Positions 16,362 through 24,673 are shown, counted from the stretch's first letter. The stretch is DNA of 64,000 nt from Dyella_A sp050749815 (GCF_050749815.1 NZ_CP192735.1:2852001-2916000), one strand, 5' to 3'. Numbers and translations: made by a program. The notes: generated from the sequence alone by a model not told the origin.

Positions 16362-18509
16362 TCAGAAATCCTTCTGCACAGTGAGGTACACACCGCGGCG
16401 CGGACCAAATTGCGGCGCGCCCACGCCGATGCCGCTGCCGTCGCGGATCTGGTACGTGCGGTCGAGCGCGTTGATCAGCGCCAGCTGCGTGTGCAACGTG
16501 CCGGTGGTGTCGAACTCGAAGTCGTGCGACAGGCTGAGGTTGAGCTGGAAGTACGCCGGCAGCGAGGCGCCGTTCGGCACGCTGCCGTCCTTGCGCAGGC
16601 CGCTGCCGAACAGGTAGTCGGCGCCCACCCGGGTGCCCTCGTCGAGCGCATAGCTGATGCCGCCGGAGGAGGAGTACGCCTGGTCGTGGTCGAGGAAGAT
16701 CCAGTGGTCGGCCACGTAGGCCAGGTCGTCCGCCGCGAAGTTGTACTGGCTGGTGATCACCCGGTTGCCGATCGCGCGGCTGGCCGAGAGGTTGAAGTAC
16801 GCGCTGAGCGGGCCGTTGGCATAGTTGGCGGTGAACTCCACGCCCTTGATGCGGCCACGGGCGTAGTTGAAGGTGGAATACACCAGCGCGGCGCCGAACT
16901 GGCCCTCGTCCTGCAGGCGCTGCACCTTGCGGTAGTAGGCGTCCACGCCCAGCGTGAGGTTCGGCCCCACGTTCTGCGACACACCCACGTCGAAGTAGTC
17001 GCTGCGCTCGGCCAGCGGCGTGTTGTTGCCGTTGTCCGGCAGCGCGTTGGTGGTGCCGTCGAACTTGGCGATGTTGGAGGTGGTGATCGCCTCGGTCGCC
17101 GGCGGCGTGAAGTAGCGCGAGTAGCCGGCATGCAGCACGGTGGAGTCGGTGGCCTGGTACACCGCGCCCAGGCGCGGGCTGAGCTGGCTCTCGGTGCGGA
17201 AGGCCTTGTACTGGTCGCCGCGCAGACCGTAGTTCACGGTGAGCTTGTCACCGATGCTCCATTCGTCCTGCACGTAGGCCGACCAAGTTTTCGCGGTCAG
17301 GCGATTGCCGTCGAGGATGGCGATCGGCGTGGTGCTGGTCTGGTTGCCGTCGGCATCGGCCGGAAACACGTACGCGTTGTTGCTGCTGGGCGCGCGCTCG
17401 AAGCTGCCGTACACGCCGTAGCGCAGGGTGTGGCGATCGCCCAGCGGCGTGGCGAAGTCGGCCTGCAGCGTGCTGGCGCGGTTGCTGCGATCGATGGTCG
17501 AGGCGACGCCGTTGAACATCAGGTCGCCGATGGGGTCCGGCAGGAAGTTCAGGCTGGAATAGCGCTGGCCCAGCGACACCTGGTAATCGGTCGATCCGGC
17601 CTTGCCCTGCAGTGACAGCACGCCGAAGCGGGTGGTCTCGCGCTGGCGCTCGTCGAGCAGGGCCGAGTTGAAGTCCACCGTGTCGAGATAACCGAAGCTC
17701 GGCGGCTGGCCGGGATTGTTGGGAATCTGGAAGCGGCTGTTCGCCGCGCCGAACAGGAAGCTCAGGCGCGTGTCGTTGTTGATCAGGTAGGAGATGTCGC
17801 CGAATGCCTTGACCTGGTTGGTGTGGTCGTGGATCGGCTTGCGGCTGGCGGTGGGGTTCTCCACGCCGACGTCGTTCTCCAGGTAATTGGCGGTGAGGAA
17901 CCAGCTCCAGCGATCGGTGCTGCCCCAGATCGAGGCGTTCGGATTCAGCGTGCCAAACGAGCCGCCGGTGACGCCCACGCTGCCGCCGTTGCCGAGCTCG
18001 TGGCCGCTGCGGGTGGTGATGTCCACCACGGCCGCCGTGCGCAGGCCGTACTGCGCCGGCAGCGCGCCGTCGAGCAGCTTGACGGTGTTGATGGTGCGCG
18101 TGTCCAGCGTCTGGCCGAAGCCGGAGATCGACTCGGGGATGATCACGCCGTTGATGCGGTACTGCAGGTTGGCGTGGTCGCCGCGCACGTGCAGGCCGCC
18201 GTAGGAATCCTGCACCACGCCAGGCGCTTGCAGCAGCACCTGGTTTACCGGCGTGGCGTCGCCCAGCGGCAGCTGCGCGATGGCCTTCTTATCGATCACG
18301 TACTGGCTCGAGCCCGTGTCGGGCGACAACGCGTTGCGCGCCTGGTCGAGCGCCGCGGACACCGAGACCGCGCCCAGATCCTTGACCGGCCTGGCGTGCT
18401 GGGCGGTGTCGGCCTCCGCCGGGGCGGGGGCATCGGCGGCGGTGGCGGCGAGCGTCGGCGTTGCGGCGAGGGCCAGTACGAGGCTGGCGGCGAGCAGGTT
18501 GGGCTTCAT
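16362..18509 (-). CDS. TonB-dependent outer-membrane receptor, candidate zinc receptor
   Basis: A 715-residue outer-membrane transporter: signal peptide to about residue 22, TonB-box-like region near residues 43-52, plug domain (QAPGVVQDSYGGLHVRGDH, YRINGVIIPE) and a 22-strand-type barrel ending YLTVQKDF with the terminal aromatic typical of barrel proteins. The ligand cannot be read from the barrel. However, an AT-rich palindrome 35-52 bp upstream of the start resembles Zur operators, so zinc-repressed expression and zinc (or zinc-chelate) uptake are the best hypothesis. A few His residues (IHDHTNQ, VADHWIFLDHD) lie in likely extracellular loops. It is transcribed alone. Confidence 0.93.
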   Translation of the reverse strand: MKPNLLAASLVLALAATPTLAATAADAPAPAEADTAQHARPVKDLGAVSVSAALDQARNALSPDTGSSQYVIDKKAIAQLPLGDATPVNQVLLQAPGVVQDSYGGLHVRGDHANLQYRINGVIIPESISGFGQTLDTRTINTVKLLDGALPAQYGLRTAAVVDITTRSGHELGNGGSVGVTGGSFGTLNPNASIWGSTDRWSWFLTANYLENDVGVENPTASRKPIHDHTNQVKAFGDISYLINNDTRLSFLFGAANSRFQIPNNPGQPPSFGYLDTVDFNSALLDERQRETTRFGVLSLQGKAGSTDYQVSLGQRYSSLNFLPDPIGDLMFNGVASTIDRSNRASTLQADFATPLGDRHTLRYGVYGSFERAPSSNNAYVFPADADGNQTSTTPIAILDGNRLTAKTWSAYVQDEWSIGDKLTVNYGLRGDQYKAFRTESQLSPRLGAVYQATDSTVLHAGYSRYFTPPATEAITTSNIAKFDGTTNALPDNGNNTPLAERSDYFDVGVSQNVGPNLTLGVDAYYRKVQRLQDEGQFGAALVYSTFNYARGRIKGVEFTANYANGPLSAYFNLSASRAIGNRVITSQYNFAADDLAYVADHWIFLDHDQAYSSSGGISYALDEGTRVGADYLFGSGLRKDGSVPNGASLPAYFQLNLSLSHDFEFDTTGTLHTQLALINALDRTYQIRDGSGIGVGAPQFGPRRGVYLTVQKDF

Positions 18510-18543
18510 CGGGGGATCCGGTGCGGGGAAAGGTGGCGTGATT

Positions 18544-18561
18544 GATATGTTATAACATTAC
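18544..18561 (-). promoter_or_regulatory. Zur-like operator upstream of the TonB-dependent receptor
   Basis: The 18-mer GATATGTTATAACATTAC contains a perfect 12-bp palindrome, ATGTTATAACAT (18547-18558), and is strikingly AT-rich for this genome. It resembles published zinc-uptake-regulator boxes (half-site ATGTTATA; the alpha-proteobacterial form GTAATGTAATAACATTAC) and does not resemble a Fur box. It lies between the receptor start at 18509 and the divergent EcsC-like gene at 18674. Confidence 0.6.
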
Positions 18562-18673
18562 TAGAGCGAATCCCCGAGCGTCGTAGGCCAGAAGTCACAC
18601 CAGCGCCTCCTTGAGCCGGCTTTCACGGCCGGGTTCTAGACTCGGGTGCCCTCCGTCGCACAGGTCCGCGCCC

Positions 18674-19480
18674 ATGGCTTCCTCGCGCAAGACGTCCTCC
18701 ACGGCGCCCGGCAGCACCCAGGTGCCGGCCGTGATCGCACCGGTCGATCACAGCCGGGTCACCCAGGCGATCCTCGATTTCGTCAGCCAGATCCCGGCGA
18801 GCAAGGTGGGCAGCAGCACCGACCCGCACGCCGAGGCGCGTCAGCTCGGGCAACGGGCGGCGCAGCGCGCGGCGCTGACCGCCGGATCGCTGGCGCTGCC
18901 GCCGGGCCCGCTGGGCTGGCTCACCGTGTTGCCGGAGCTGATCGCGATCTGGCGCATCCAGGCGCAGATGGTCAGCGACATCGCCGCCGCCTACGGCAAG
19001 CAGGCCACGCTGGGACGCGAACAGATGCTGTGGTGCCTGTTCCGGCATACGGCGGCGCAGGCGTTTCGCGACCTGGTGGTGCGGATGGGCGACCGCCTGC
19101 TGTTCCGGCGCGTGTCCTATGCGGTGGTGGAGCGCATCGCCAAGCAGGTCGGCGTGAAGATCGGCCAGCGTGCCGCCGGCAAGGGGCTGGCGCGCTGGCT
19201 GCCGGTGGTCGGTGCGCTGGGCGTGGGCGCGTATGCGTACTACGACACCGGGCAGGTCGCCGCCACGGCCATCGAGCTCTTCAGCGGCGAAGTCGTAGAC
19301 GAAGCGGGCGCGCCACCGGCCGCGCCGGCCAGAAATCCGGTCCGGGCCGCGCGCAAGGCCGCCGGTGCTGCGATCGACAAGGCGGTGGCCAAGACCGTCC
19401 GCGGCGTGGCCAAGGCGGCCGATGCGGCCGGCGAGCGCAAGGCCACGCGCAAGCGCAAGGCGCCGCCGTCGTCGGATTGA
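18674..19480 (+). CDS. EcsC-like protein with basic Lys/Ala-rich C-terminal tail
   Basis: A 268-residue protein. Residues 20-200 resemble the EcsC-like family: a helical region with PGPLGWLTVLPELIAIWRIQAQMV and a membrane-associated stretch LARWLPVVGALGVGAYAYY. From about residue 222 the protein becomes a low-complexity Lys/Arg/Ala tail with repeats such as RAARKAAGAA and GVAKAADAAGERKATRKRK, reminiscent of bacterial histone H1-like tails. The function of EcsC-like proteins is not known. The ATG at 18674 is preferred to more upstream codons because it lies after the Zur-like element and opens the conserved region closely. It is divergent from the TonB receptor. Confidence 0.72.
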   Translation: MASSRKTSSTAPGSTQVPAVIAPVDHSRVTQAILDFVSQIPASKVGSSTDPHAEARQLGQRAAQRAALTAGSLALPPGPLGWLTVLPELIAIWRIQAQMVSDIAAAYGKQATLGREQMLWCLFRHTAAQAFRDLVVRMGDRLLFRRVSYAVVERIAKQVGVKIGQRAAGKGLARWLPVVGALGVGAYAYYDTGQVAATAIELFSGEVVDEAGAPPAAPARNPVRAARKAAGAAIDKAVAKTVRGVAKAADAAGERKATRKRKAPPSSD

Positions 19481-19562
19481 GAGCGGCGCCGCTGCCGCAC
19501 CCCGATGACCTGTCACCGATGTTGCGGCAAGCTGGAGCGTCCATTCGCCCACGGAACCGCCC

Positions 19563-20309
19563 ATGAGCCCGTCGCATCCGCGTCCCGTCGCCCTGATCAC
19601 CGGTGCCGGCCGTCGCGTGGGGGCGGTGATCGCCCGCACCCTGCACGGCGCCGGTTACGACCTCGCCCTGCACTACCGCCATTCGGCCGACGCGGCGCAG
19701 AGCCTCGCCGACGAGCTGGAGCAGCAGCGCGCCGACAGCACGACCCTTGTGCACGCCGAGCTGGCCGAGCTCGATGCCTTGCCGGGGCTGGTCGGCAGCG
19801 TGCTGGCCCGCTTCGGCCGACTCGATGCGCTGGTCAACAACGCCTCGGCGTTCTACCCCACTCCGGTCGGCAGCGCCACACCCGCGCAATGGAACGAGCT
19901 GTTCGCCTCCAACGCGCAGGCGCCGTTCTTCCTCGCCCAGGCAGCCACCCCGGCGCTGCGCCGGGCCGGCGGGACGATCGTCAACCTGGTCGACATCTAC
20001 GCCGAACGGCCGCTGGCCAACCACCCGATCTACTGCATGGCCAAGGCGGCGCTGCTGGCAATGACCCGCGCGCTGGCGCTGGATCTGGGCCCGCAGGTGC
20101 GGGTCAACGCGGTAGCGCCCGGCGCGGTGATGTGGCCCAGCGAAGGCAAGCCCTACGACGACAAGCAGGCGATGCTCGAACGCACGCCGCTCAAGCGCGC
20201 CGGCGCTCCGGAGGACGTCGCCAGCGCCGTGCTGTGGCTGCTGCGCGACGCCCCGTTCGTCACCGGCCAGGTGATCCGCATCGACGGCGGCCGTACGCTC
20301 TCGGTGTAG
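19563..20309 (+). CDS. Pteridine reductase-like short-chain dehydrogenase (FolM/PTR1 type)
   Basis: A 248-residue classical SDR. The cofactor loop is GAGRRVGAVIA rather than TGxxxGxG; the Arg-containing loop is typical of NADPH-dependent pteridine reductases (PTR1, FolM). NNASAFYPT, the YCMAK catalytic Tyr-Lys pair and RVNAVAPGAVMWP follow, and the protein ends VIRIDGGRTLSV. Such enzymes reduce dihydropteridines or dihydrofolate; folB and folK lie within 5 kb on the other strand, which fits a folate role. A near copy of its last 21 bases recurs 1.14 kb downstream. Confidence 0.85.
   Translation: MSPSHPRPVALITGAGRRVGAVIARTLHGAGYDLALHYRHSADAAQSLADELEQQRADSTTLVHAELAELDALPGLVGSVLARFGRLDALVNNASAFYPTPVGSATPAQWNELFASNAQAPFFLAQAATPALRRAGGTIVNLVDIYAERPLANHPIYCMAKAALLAMTRALALDLGPQVRVNAVAPGAVMWPSEGKPYDDKQAMLERTPLKRAGAPEDVASAVLWLLRDAPFVTGQVIRIDGGRTLSV
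20287..20307. repeat. Direct repeat, left copy (end of the pteridine reductase gene)
   Basis: These 21 bases, encoding the GGRTLSV end of the pteridine reductase, recur at 21426-21446 with a single mismatch (20/21). Together the copies bracket the segment carrying the LprI-like gene. Confidence 0.8.
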
Positions 20310-20451
20310 TGCCCGGACCGGAGTACCACGACTCCTTGCGGCCGGCGCGTGCCCATCACCACGGATGACCCGCTCGCCTCTTGCCGCCCGAGCGGATAGG
20401 TTTGTTGCCTCGGCACAACTGCCGTGCCGGGACAACTCAAGGAGCGACACC

Positions 20452-21327
20452 ATGAAGGAACGCGTTTCGACGGCGATTTTTTGCCTGTGGATGACCGCCA
20501 CGCCCGCCGCGGCCATGCAATGTGCCCGGGCCAGCACCCCGCTTGAGAAGACGCTCTGCAGCGACGAGAAGCTCGCTGCCACCGACCGGGCCATGGCGGA
20601 CGCCTACTTCAAGCTGCTGCATGCGATCGACGATCCATCCATCCGCAGCAGCCTGGTCGCCAGCCAGCGCCGCTGGCTGGCGGCACGCGAGAGCAATCTG
20701 GGGGAACTGGATCAGGCCGATGGCTTCGACCGGCGAACGCAGCGCAGCGTCCTGCTTGCGGTGACGCGTCAGCGCACCCGCGACCTGCAGGCGCGCAAGG
20801 GAAATCAGCCGGAGTTCGTGGCGATCGCGCAGCGGCAACGGGCTGCGGCCAGCGCCTACTCCGGCGGCCCCTTTGCCGGATACCTGGCGTCCTGCGAATT
20901 CATCCCCGACCCGTACGATCATCGCAAGATGTCCTACAGCTGCTTCGGCAGCCACGCCTACCAGCAAGGCGACCGGGTTTGCTCGCAGAGCGAGGATTTC
21001 GCCAGCTATACCGCCGTGACAACGCGTGCCGTAGGCCGCGTGGAGAACGGCCATCTCAAACCAGTGGCCACCTGTGATTTCGGTGGCAGCGACAAAAGCT
21101 GCCCCGACGACGATGCCGATCGGCTCCAGGCGTGGAACACCCGCCCGACGACAGAGCAGTTCCAGTCCGGCTATGGCGACGGACCGCGGTTGGAGGTGGA
21201 TCCGGATCTGGATACCGGCGACGAGGATCCAGATTGGCTCTCGCGCTGCCTTACCGCGCCCTCCTATCCGCCTTCAGCCACCGGCGGCCGGGCATCCGCA
21301 GAAGGCGCTCAACCGCTCCATCGATGA
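20452..21327 (+). CDS. Secreted protein with LprI-like N-terminal domain
   Basis: A 291-residue exported protein: signal peptide to about residue 22 (ATPAAA), then a domain resembling the lysozyme-inhibitor LprI/DUF1311 family, with CARASTPLEKTLCSDEKLAATDRAMADAY (broken here only by description) and SQRRWLAARE. The C-terminal 150 residues contain several Cys (ASCEF, YSCFG, RVCSQ, ATCDFGG, SRCLT) and acidic stretches, and match no family I recognise. AAGGAG eight bases before ATG 20452 supports the start. It lies in a segment flanked by a duplicated 21-bp edge and appears less GC-rich than its neighbours, so it is a likely late insertion. Inhibition of host lysozyme is possible but unproven. 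Confidence 0.72.
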   Translation: MKERVSTAIFCLWMTATPAAAMQCARASTPLEKTLCSDEKLAATDRAMADAYFKLLHAIDDPSIRSSLVASQRRWLAARESNLGELDQADGFDRRTQRSVLLAVTRQRTRDLQARKGNQPEFVAIAQRQRAAASAYSGGPFAGYLASCEFIPDPYDHRKMSYSCFGSHAYQQGDRVCSQSEDFASYTAVTTRAVGRVENGHLKPVATCDFGGSDKSCPDDDADRLQAWNTRPTTEQFQSGYGDGPRLEVDPDLDTGDEDPDWLSRCLTAPSYPPSATGGRASAEGAQPLHR

Positions 21328-21448
21328 TCGTTGGCCTCGGCGCTGCGGCGGTGGGCACCATCGTGACTGGTGTGATCGCCGCCGCCTCGCCGGTGCCTGT
21401 GGCTGGCCGCTCGTGCGTCCGCCCCGCGGCCGCACGCTCTCGGTGTGA
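21324..21448 (+). pseudogene. Possible truncated small membrane-protein ORF at the insertion edge
   Basis: An ATG at 21324 overlaps the LprI-like stop (ATGA) and opens a hydrophobic N-terminus (MIVGLGAAAVGTIVTGVIAA). The frame then runs through the right-hand repeat and into the antisense of the next gene, where it has no sensible continuation. It looks like the beginning of a gene cut off when the segment was joined here. The evidence is slight. Confidence 0.3.
21426..21446. repeat. Direct repeat, right copy
   Basis: This 21-bp copy of the pteridine reductase 3' end (20/21 identical to 20287-20307) ends five bases before the stop codon of the convergent DUF6159 gene. If the repeats recombined, reductase and DUF6159 would lie tail to tail with only a few bases between them. 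Confidence 0.8.
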
Positions 21449-21451
21449 CGC

Positions 21452-22306
21452 TCAGCCCTTGGTGCGGAACGCCTGCTCCAGCAGGGCCGGCGGGAAGCCC
21501 GCGCCGGCCTCGCCTTCCTCCGCATAGCGATACAGCGCCGCGGCATAGATGCCCTGCAGCGAGGACTGCACCAGCGCCAGCGTGATGAAGCCCAGCACCA
21601 CGATGCCGACCGCCGTCACCACGGCCGCGATGGAGTGCGTGGAAAACGCGCCGCCCACCAGCACGACGGACACCAGCACGAACACGAATCCGATCACGCC
21701 AAACACCACGCTGAGCCCGGCGTTGCCGATCAGGTTTTCGCCCCAGGTGCGACGCAGCAGCTCGACCGAACGCTTCACCGCATCCACCGGCCCCACGCCC
21801 TCGCCGGCCAGCACCGGCACCACCAGGAAGGTGGCCACGGTCCAGGCCAGGCCGATCAGGCCCACGATGAAACGACCGATCAGCCCCAGCCGCTCCTGCA
21901 CCATGCGCAGCAGCAGGCCCACGGTGGCGGCGATCAGCGCGTAGCCGAGGATGGCGCCGAAGCGCGAACCGGCCAGCGCCAGGCCGTCGCTGACGCCGGC
22001 CGCCTCGCCGCGCAGGCGCTTGAGCGCCACGCCGGCCAGCGCCGTGTTGAAGAAGAAGATCACGAAGTACTGCACGAGGTAAAAGAAAAACAGCAGCGTC
22101 CACGACGCCGTCGACAGACCGTGCTGGTAGTGCACGCCCAGCCGCTCGCCCTCGATCGTCATCGCCGCCACCGGGATCAGGAAGCTGGCCATCACCACCA
22201 GGCTGCAGATGCCCGACAGCAGCGGAAACACCAGCAGCGACTTGTCTGACCGCAACACCCCGGCGCTGGCCTTCATCAGTTCCCAGCTGCGCGCAAACTT
22301 GCCCAT
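21452..22306 (-). CDS. DUF6159-family integral membrane protein
   Basis: A 284-residue protein opening MGKFARSWELMKASAGVLRS, typical of the DUF6159 family. About six hydrophobic segments follow, with a WTVATFLVVPVLAGEG motif and SVELLRRTWGENL in the middle. The family has no known function. It is the last gene of the minus-strand run tsaD, folB, mechanosensitive channel, folK, separated from folK by 58 bp. Its 3' end is next to the duplicated 21-bp edge of the LprI segment. Confidence 0.82.
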   Translation of the reverse strand: MGKFARSWELMKASAGVLRSDKSLLVFPLLSGICSLVVMASFLIPVAAMTIEGERLGVHYQHGLSTASWTLLFFFYLVQYFVIFFFNTALAGVALKRLRGEAAGVSDGLALAGSRFGAILGYALIAATVGLLLRMVQERLGLIGRFIVGLIGLAWTVATFLVVPVLAGEGVGPVDAVKRSVELLRRTWGENLIGNAGLSVVFGVIGFVFVLVSVVLVGGAFSTHSIAAVVTAVGIVVLGFITLALVQSSLQGIYAAALYRYAEEGEAGAGFPPALLEQAFRTKG

Positions 22307-22364
22307 GGATTCCCCTCCCCGGTTGGAGCCGCCATGGTGGCGCAGGCCGGGCGCACAGGGAAGA

Positions 22365-22865
22365 TCAGCCGGCGGACGGCTCCAGCCACGACTCGACCGT
22401 CATCGACTCGCCCTCGGCCGAAAACGCCGCCCACAGCTCGGCCATCGTGCGGCCGGTCACCGGGTGCACGAAATGCGGTGCGATATCGGCGATGGGCCGC
22501 AGGACGAAAGCGTGCTTCAGCTCATCGCGCGGAATCTGCAGGTGGCCGGGGCCTTCGGTGACGAGGCGGTCGTAGAAAACGATGTCCAGGTCCAGCGTGC
22601 GGTCGGAAAACCGCGGCACGTCGCGGCGGCGGCCCTGGCGATCTTCCAGCGCGTGCAGCCAGTCGTTGAGCTCGGCCGGTGACAGGTCGGTATCCAGGCC
22701 GACCGCGAGGTTCACGAAATCCGCGCCGTCGAAGCCTACCGACTTGGTGCGGTACGCCGGCGACACCGCCAGCGCGCCGAAACGCGCCCGCAGCTCGTCC
22801 AGCGCGGCAGTCAGATGACGCCGCGGCTCGACGTTGGAGCCGAGGCTCAGGTAGACACGGGCCAT
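22365..22865 (-). CDS. folK: 2-amino-4-hydroxy-6-hydroxymethyldihydropteridine pyrophosphokinase
   Basis: HPPK transfers pyrophosphate from ATP to 6-hydroxymethyl-7,8-dihydropterin in folate synthesis. The 166-residue sequence shows YLSLGSNVEPR at the N-terminus, the VGFDGADFVNLAV region, and the signature RFSDRTLDLDIVFYD carrying the two magnesium-binding Asp residues. IPRDELKHAFVLRPIADI follows. Length is typical. It starts three bases after the stop of the mechanosensitive channel gene, so the two are co-transcribed. folB is the next gene upstream of the channel. Confidence 0.96.
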   Translation of the reverse strand: MARVYLSLGSNVEPRRHLTAALDELRARFGALAVSPAYRTKSVGFDGADFVNLAVGLDTDLSPAELNDWLHALEDRQGRRRDVPRFSDRTLDLDIVFYDRLVTEGPGHLQIPRDELKHAFVLRPIADIAPHFVHPVTGRTMAELWAAFSAEGESMTVESWLEPSAG

Positions 22866-22868
22866 GAA

Positions 22869-24134
22869 TCAGTCTCGGGCTAGGGCGGGTAGCGGATGAT
22901 CGCTGCCCCGCCGCGCCGCGCCCAGCCCCACGCGCAGGTCGTTCCCGGTCGGCGGCTGGTACAGCGCCAGCCCGAACTCGGGCAGCAGCGCGTAGAGGTG
23001 GTCGAAGATGTCGCTCTGGATGCCTTCGTACGCGGTCCACTCGGTGGTGTTGGTGAAGCAGTACAGCTCCAGCGGGATGCCCTGCGCGTGGCTTTCCAGC
23101 TGGCGCACCATGCAGGTCATCTGGTGATGGACCCGCGGGTGCTCGCTCAAGTAAGCGGTGACGTAGGCGCGGAAGCTGCCCAGGTTGGTCAGCCGGCGCC
23201 GGTTCACCGCCTGCTCGCCGGCCTCGCCCAGGCTGCGGTTCCACTCGGCCAGCTCGGTGTGCTTGGCGCCCAGGTACTCGCGCAGCAGGCGGAAGCGGCC
23301 CAGCCGCTCGAGCCCCTCGGCATCGAGGAAATGCACGGTGGCCGCGTCGATCAGCAGCGCGCGCTTGATCCGCCGCCCGCCCGACTCGGCCATGCCGCGC
23401 CAGTTCTGGTAGCTCTCGGAGATCAGCTTCCAGGTCGGAATGGTGACGATGGTGCGGTCGAAGTTGCGCACCTTCACCGTGTACAGCGTGATGTCGATGA
23501 CGTCGCCATCGGCGCCCGCACCGGGCATGGTGATCCAGTCGCCGACCCGCAGCATGTCGTTGGAAGCGAGCTGGATGCCGGCGACGAAACCCAGGATGGT
23601 GTCCTTGAACACCAGGATCAGCACCGCCGACATGGCGCCCAGGCCCGACAGCAGCAGACCGATCTTCTTGTCGGTCACGGTACCGATGATCACCAGCACG
23701 CCGACGATGAACAGCAGCAGCTTGCCCAGCTGGATCACGCCCTTGATCGGCCGCTGCGCGCTGCCCGGCGTGGCGCGGTACATGGTTTCCATCGCCGTGA
23801 GCGAGGCGCTGAGCGCCAGCACCAGGAACAGCACCATCAGCCCCAGCGCCAGGTTGCCGACCAGGCGCTCCACCTCCGGTGGCAGATCCGGCACCAGGGG
23901 CAGGCCGAACTGCACCACCACCGCGGGCACCAGCCGCGCGATCCAGCGGAACACGCCCGCGCGGAACAACTCGTCATCCCACTTCCACGCCGTACGCACG
24001 GCCATCGCCCGCACCACGCGGAACAGGATCAGCCGCGCCAGCAGGCCGGCCAGCCATGCCACCAGCAGCAGAGCGACGGTGGCGATGGCGGTATGCATCA
24101 CGGGCGTGCGGGCCCAGTCGGGCAGGGAATCCAA
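22869..24134 (-). CDS. Mechanosensitive ion channel, YbdG/MscM-like
   Basis: A 421-residue MscS-superfamily membrane protein. Five N-terminal helices are followed by the pore-lining helix (GLLLSGLGAMSAVLILVFKDTILGFVAGIQL, described over about residues 158-188) and the MscS beta domain (NDMLRVGDWITMPG, GDVIDITLYTVKVRNFD, IPTWKLISE). The C-terminal domain has the longer inserted segment characteristic of YbdG. It should protect against hypo-osmotic shock or sense osmotic change. The start is probably TTG 24134, ten bases after AGGAG; the next ATG is 24098 without a ribosome binding site. It sits between folB and folK. Confidence 0.9.
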   Translation of the reverse strand: MDSLPDWARTPVMHTAIATVALLLVAWLAGLLARLILFRVVRAMAVRTAWKWDDELFRAGVFRWIARLVPAVVVQFGLPLVPDLPPEVERLVGNLALGLMVLFLVLALSASLTAMETMYRATPGSAQRPIKGVIQLGKLLLFIVGVLVIIGTVTDKKIGLLLSGLGAMSAVLILVFKDTILGFVAGIQLASNDMLRVGDWITMPGAGADGDVIDITLYTVKVRNFDRTIVTIPTWKLISESYQNWRGMAESGGRRIKRALLIDAATVHFLDAEGLERLGRFRLLREYLGAKHTELAEWNRSLGEAGEQAVNRRRLTNLGSFRAYVTAYLSEHPRVHHQMTCMVRQLESHAQGIPLELYCFTNTTEWTAYEGIQSDIFDHLYALLPEFGLALYQPPTGNDLRVGLGAARRGSDHPLPALARD

Positions 24135-24204
24135 AACGAAGGGTCTCCTCGTGCAGGCCGCGCCGGGGCCCGGGGGCGCATGGCGCAGCGGCAGTCGCGG
24201 ACAA

Positions 24205-24230
24205 GCGCGCGAGGCTCGGCCTCAGCGCGC
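24205..24230 (-). other. Hairpin between folB and the mechanosensitive channel gene
   Basis: GCGCGCGAGGC and GCCTCaGCGCGC form an 11-bp stem with one bulged base and a TCG loop. No T-run follows on the minus strand. It could act as a processing or stabilising element within the folB-channel-folK transcript. Confidence 0.45.
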
Positions 24231-24259
24231 GCGGCAGCCTTGCATGCTAACAGTCTGCC

Positions 24260-24619
24260 CTACTGCGGCCGAACGCCCCGCTCGATGCGCACGCCGACCG
24301 CCTTCGCGCCACGCACGGCGCCGGGCTTGGACAGCTTCAGCCGCACCCAGGCCACACCGAACTCCTCGCGGATGATCGCCGCGCAACGCTCGGCCAGCGT
24401 TTCCACCAGACCGAAGCTCGACTCGCCCACGTAGGCCATCAGCCGCTTGGACACGTCCTTGTAGTTGAGCGTGTCGGCGATGTCGTCGCTGGCGGCCGGG
24501 CGCATGTTGTCGAACGCCATCTCGATGTCGAACGACAGCGTCTGGCGCACCCGCCGCTCCCAGTCATAGATGCCGATGACGGTGTCGATGCGCAGATCTT
24601 CGATAAAGACGATATCCAT
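24260..24619 (-). CDS. folB: Dihydroneopterin aldolase
   Basis: Converts 7,8-dihydroneopterin to 6-hydroxymethyl-7,8-dihydropterin, the step before FolK. The 119-residue sequence has the family pattern MDIVFIEDLRIDTVIGIYDW (N-terminus), LNYKDVSKRL, the active-site region SSFGLVETLAERCA with the pterin-binding Glu, and the C-terminal LSKPGAVRGAKAVGVRIER with the catalytic Lys. ATG 24619 gives the standard N-terminus; longer upstream extensions enter the REP-like repeat. tsaD lies upstream on the same strand, separated by that repeat. Confidence 0.95.
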   Translation of the reverse strand: MDIVFIEDLRIDTVIGIYDWERRVRQTLSFDIEMAFDNMRPAASDDIADTLNYKDVSKRLMAYVGESSFGLVETLAERCAAIIREEFGVAWVRLKLSKPGAVRGAKAVGVRIERGVRPQ

Positions 24620-24673
24620 CGCGTAAGCGTCGGGCACCGCGCGCAGCGGCGCAAGCGGCCTGCTGCCGCAGCG

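Noticed and set aside
18544..18561. Reading the palindrome as a Fur box
   Set aside because: Fur boxes follow GATAATGATAATCATTATC; the core ATGTTATAACAT fits Zur boxes much better.
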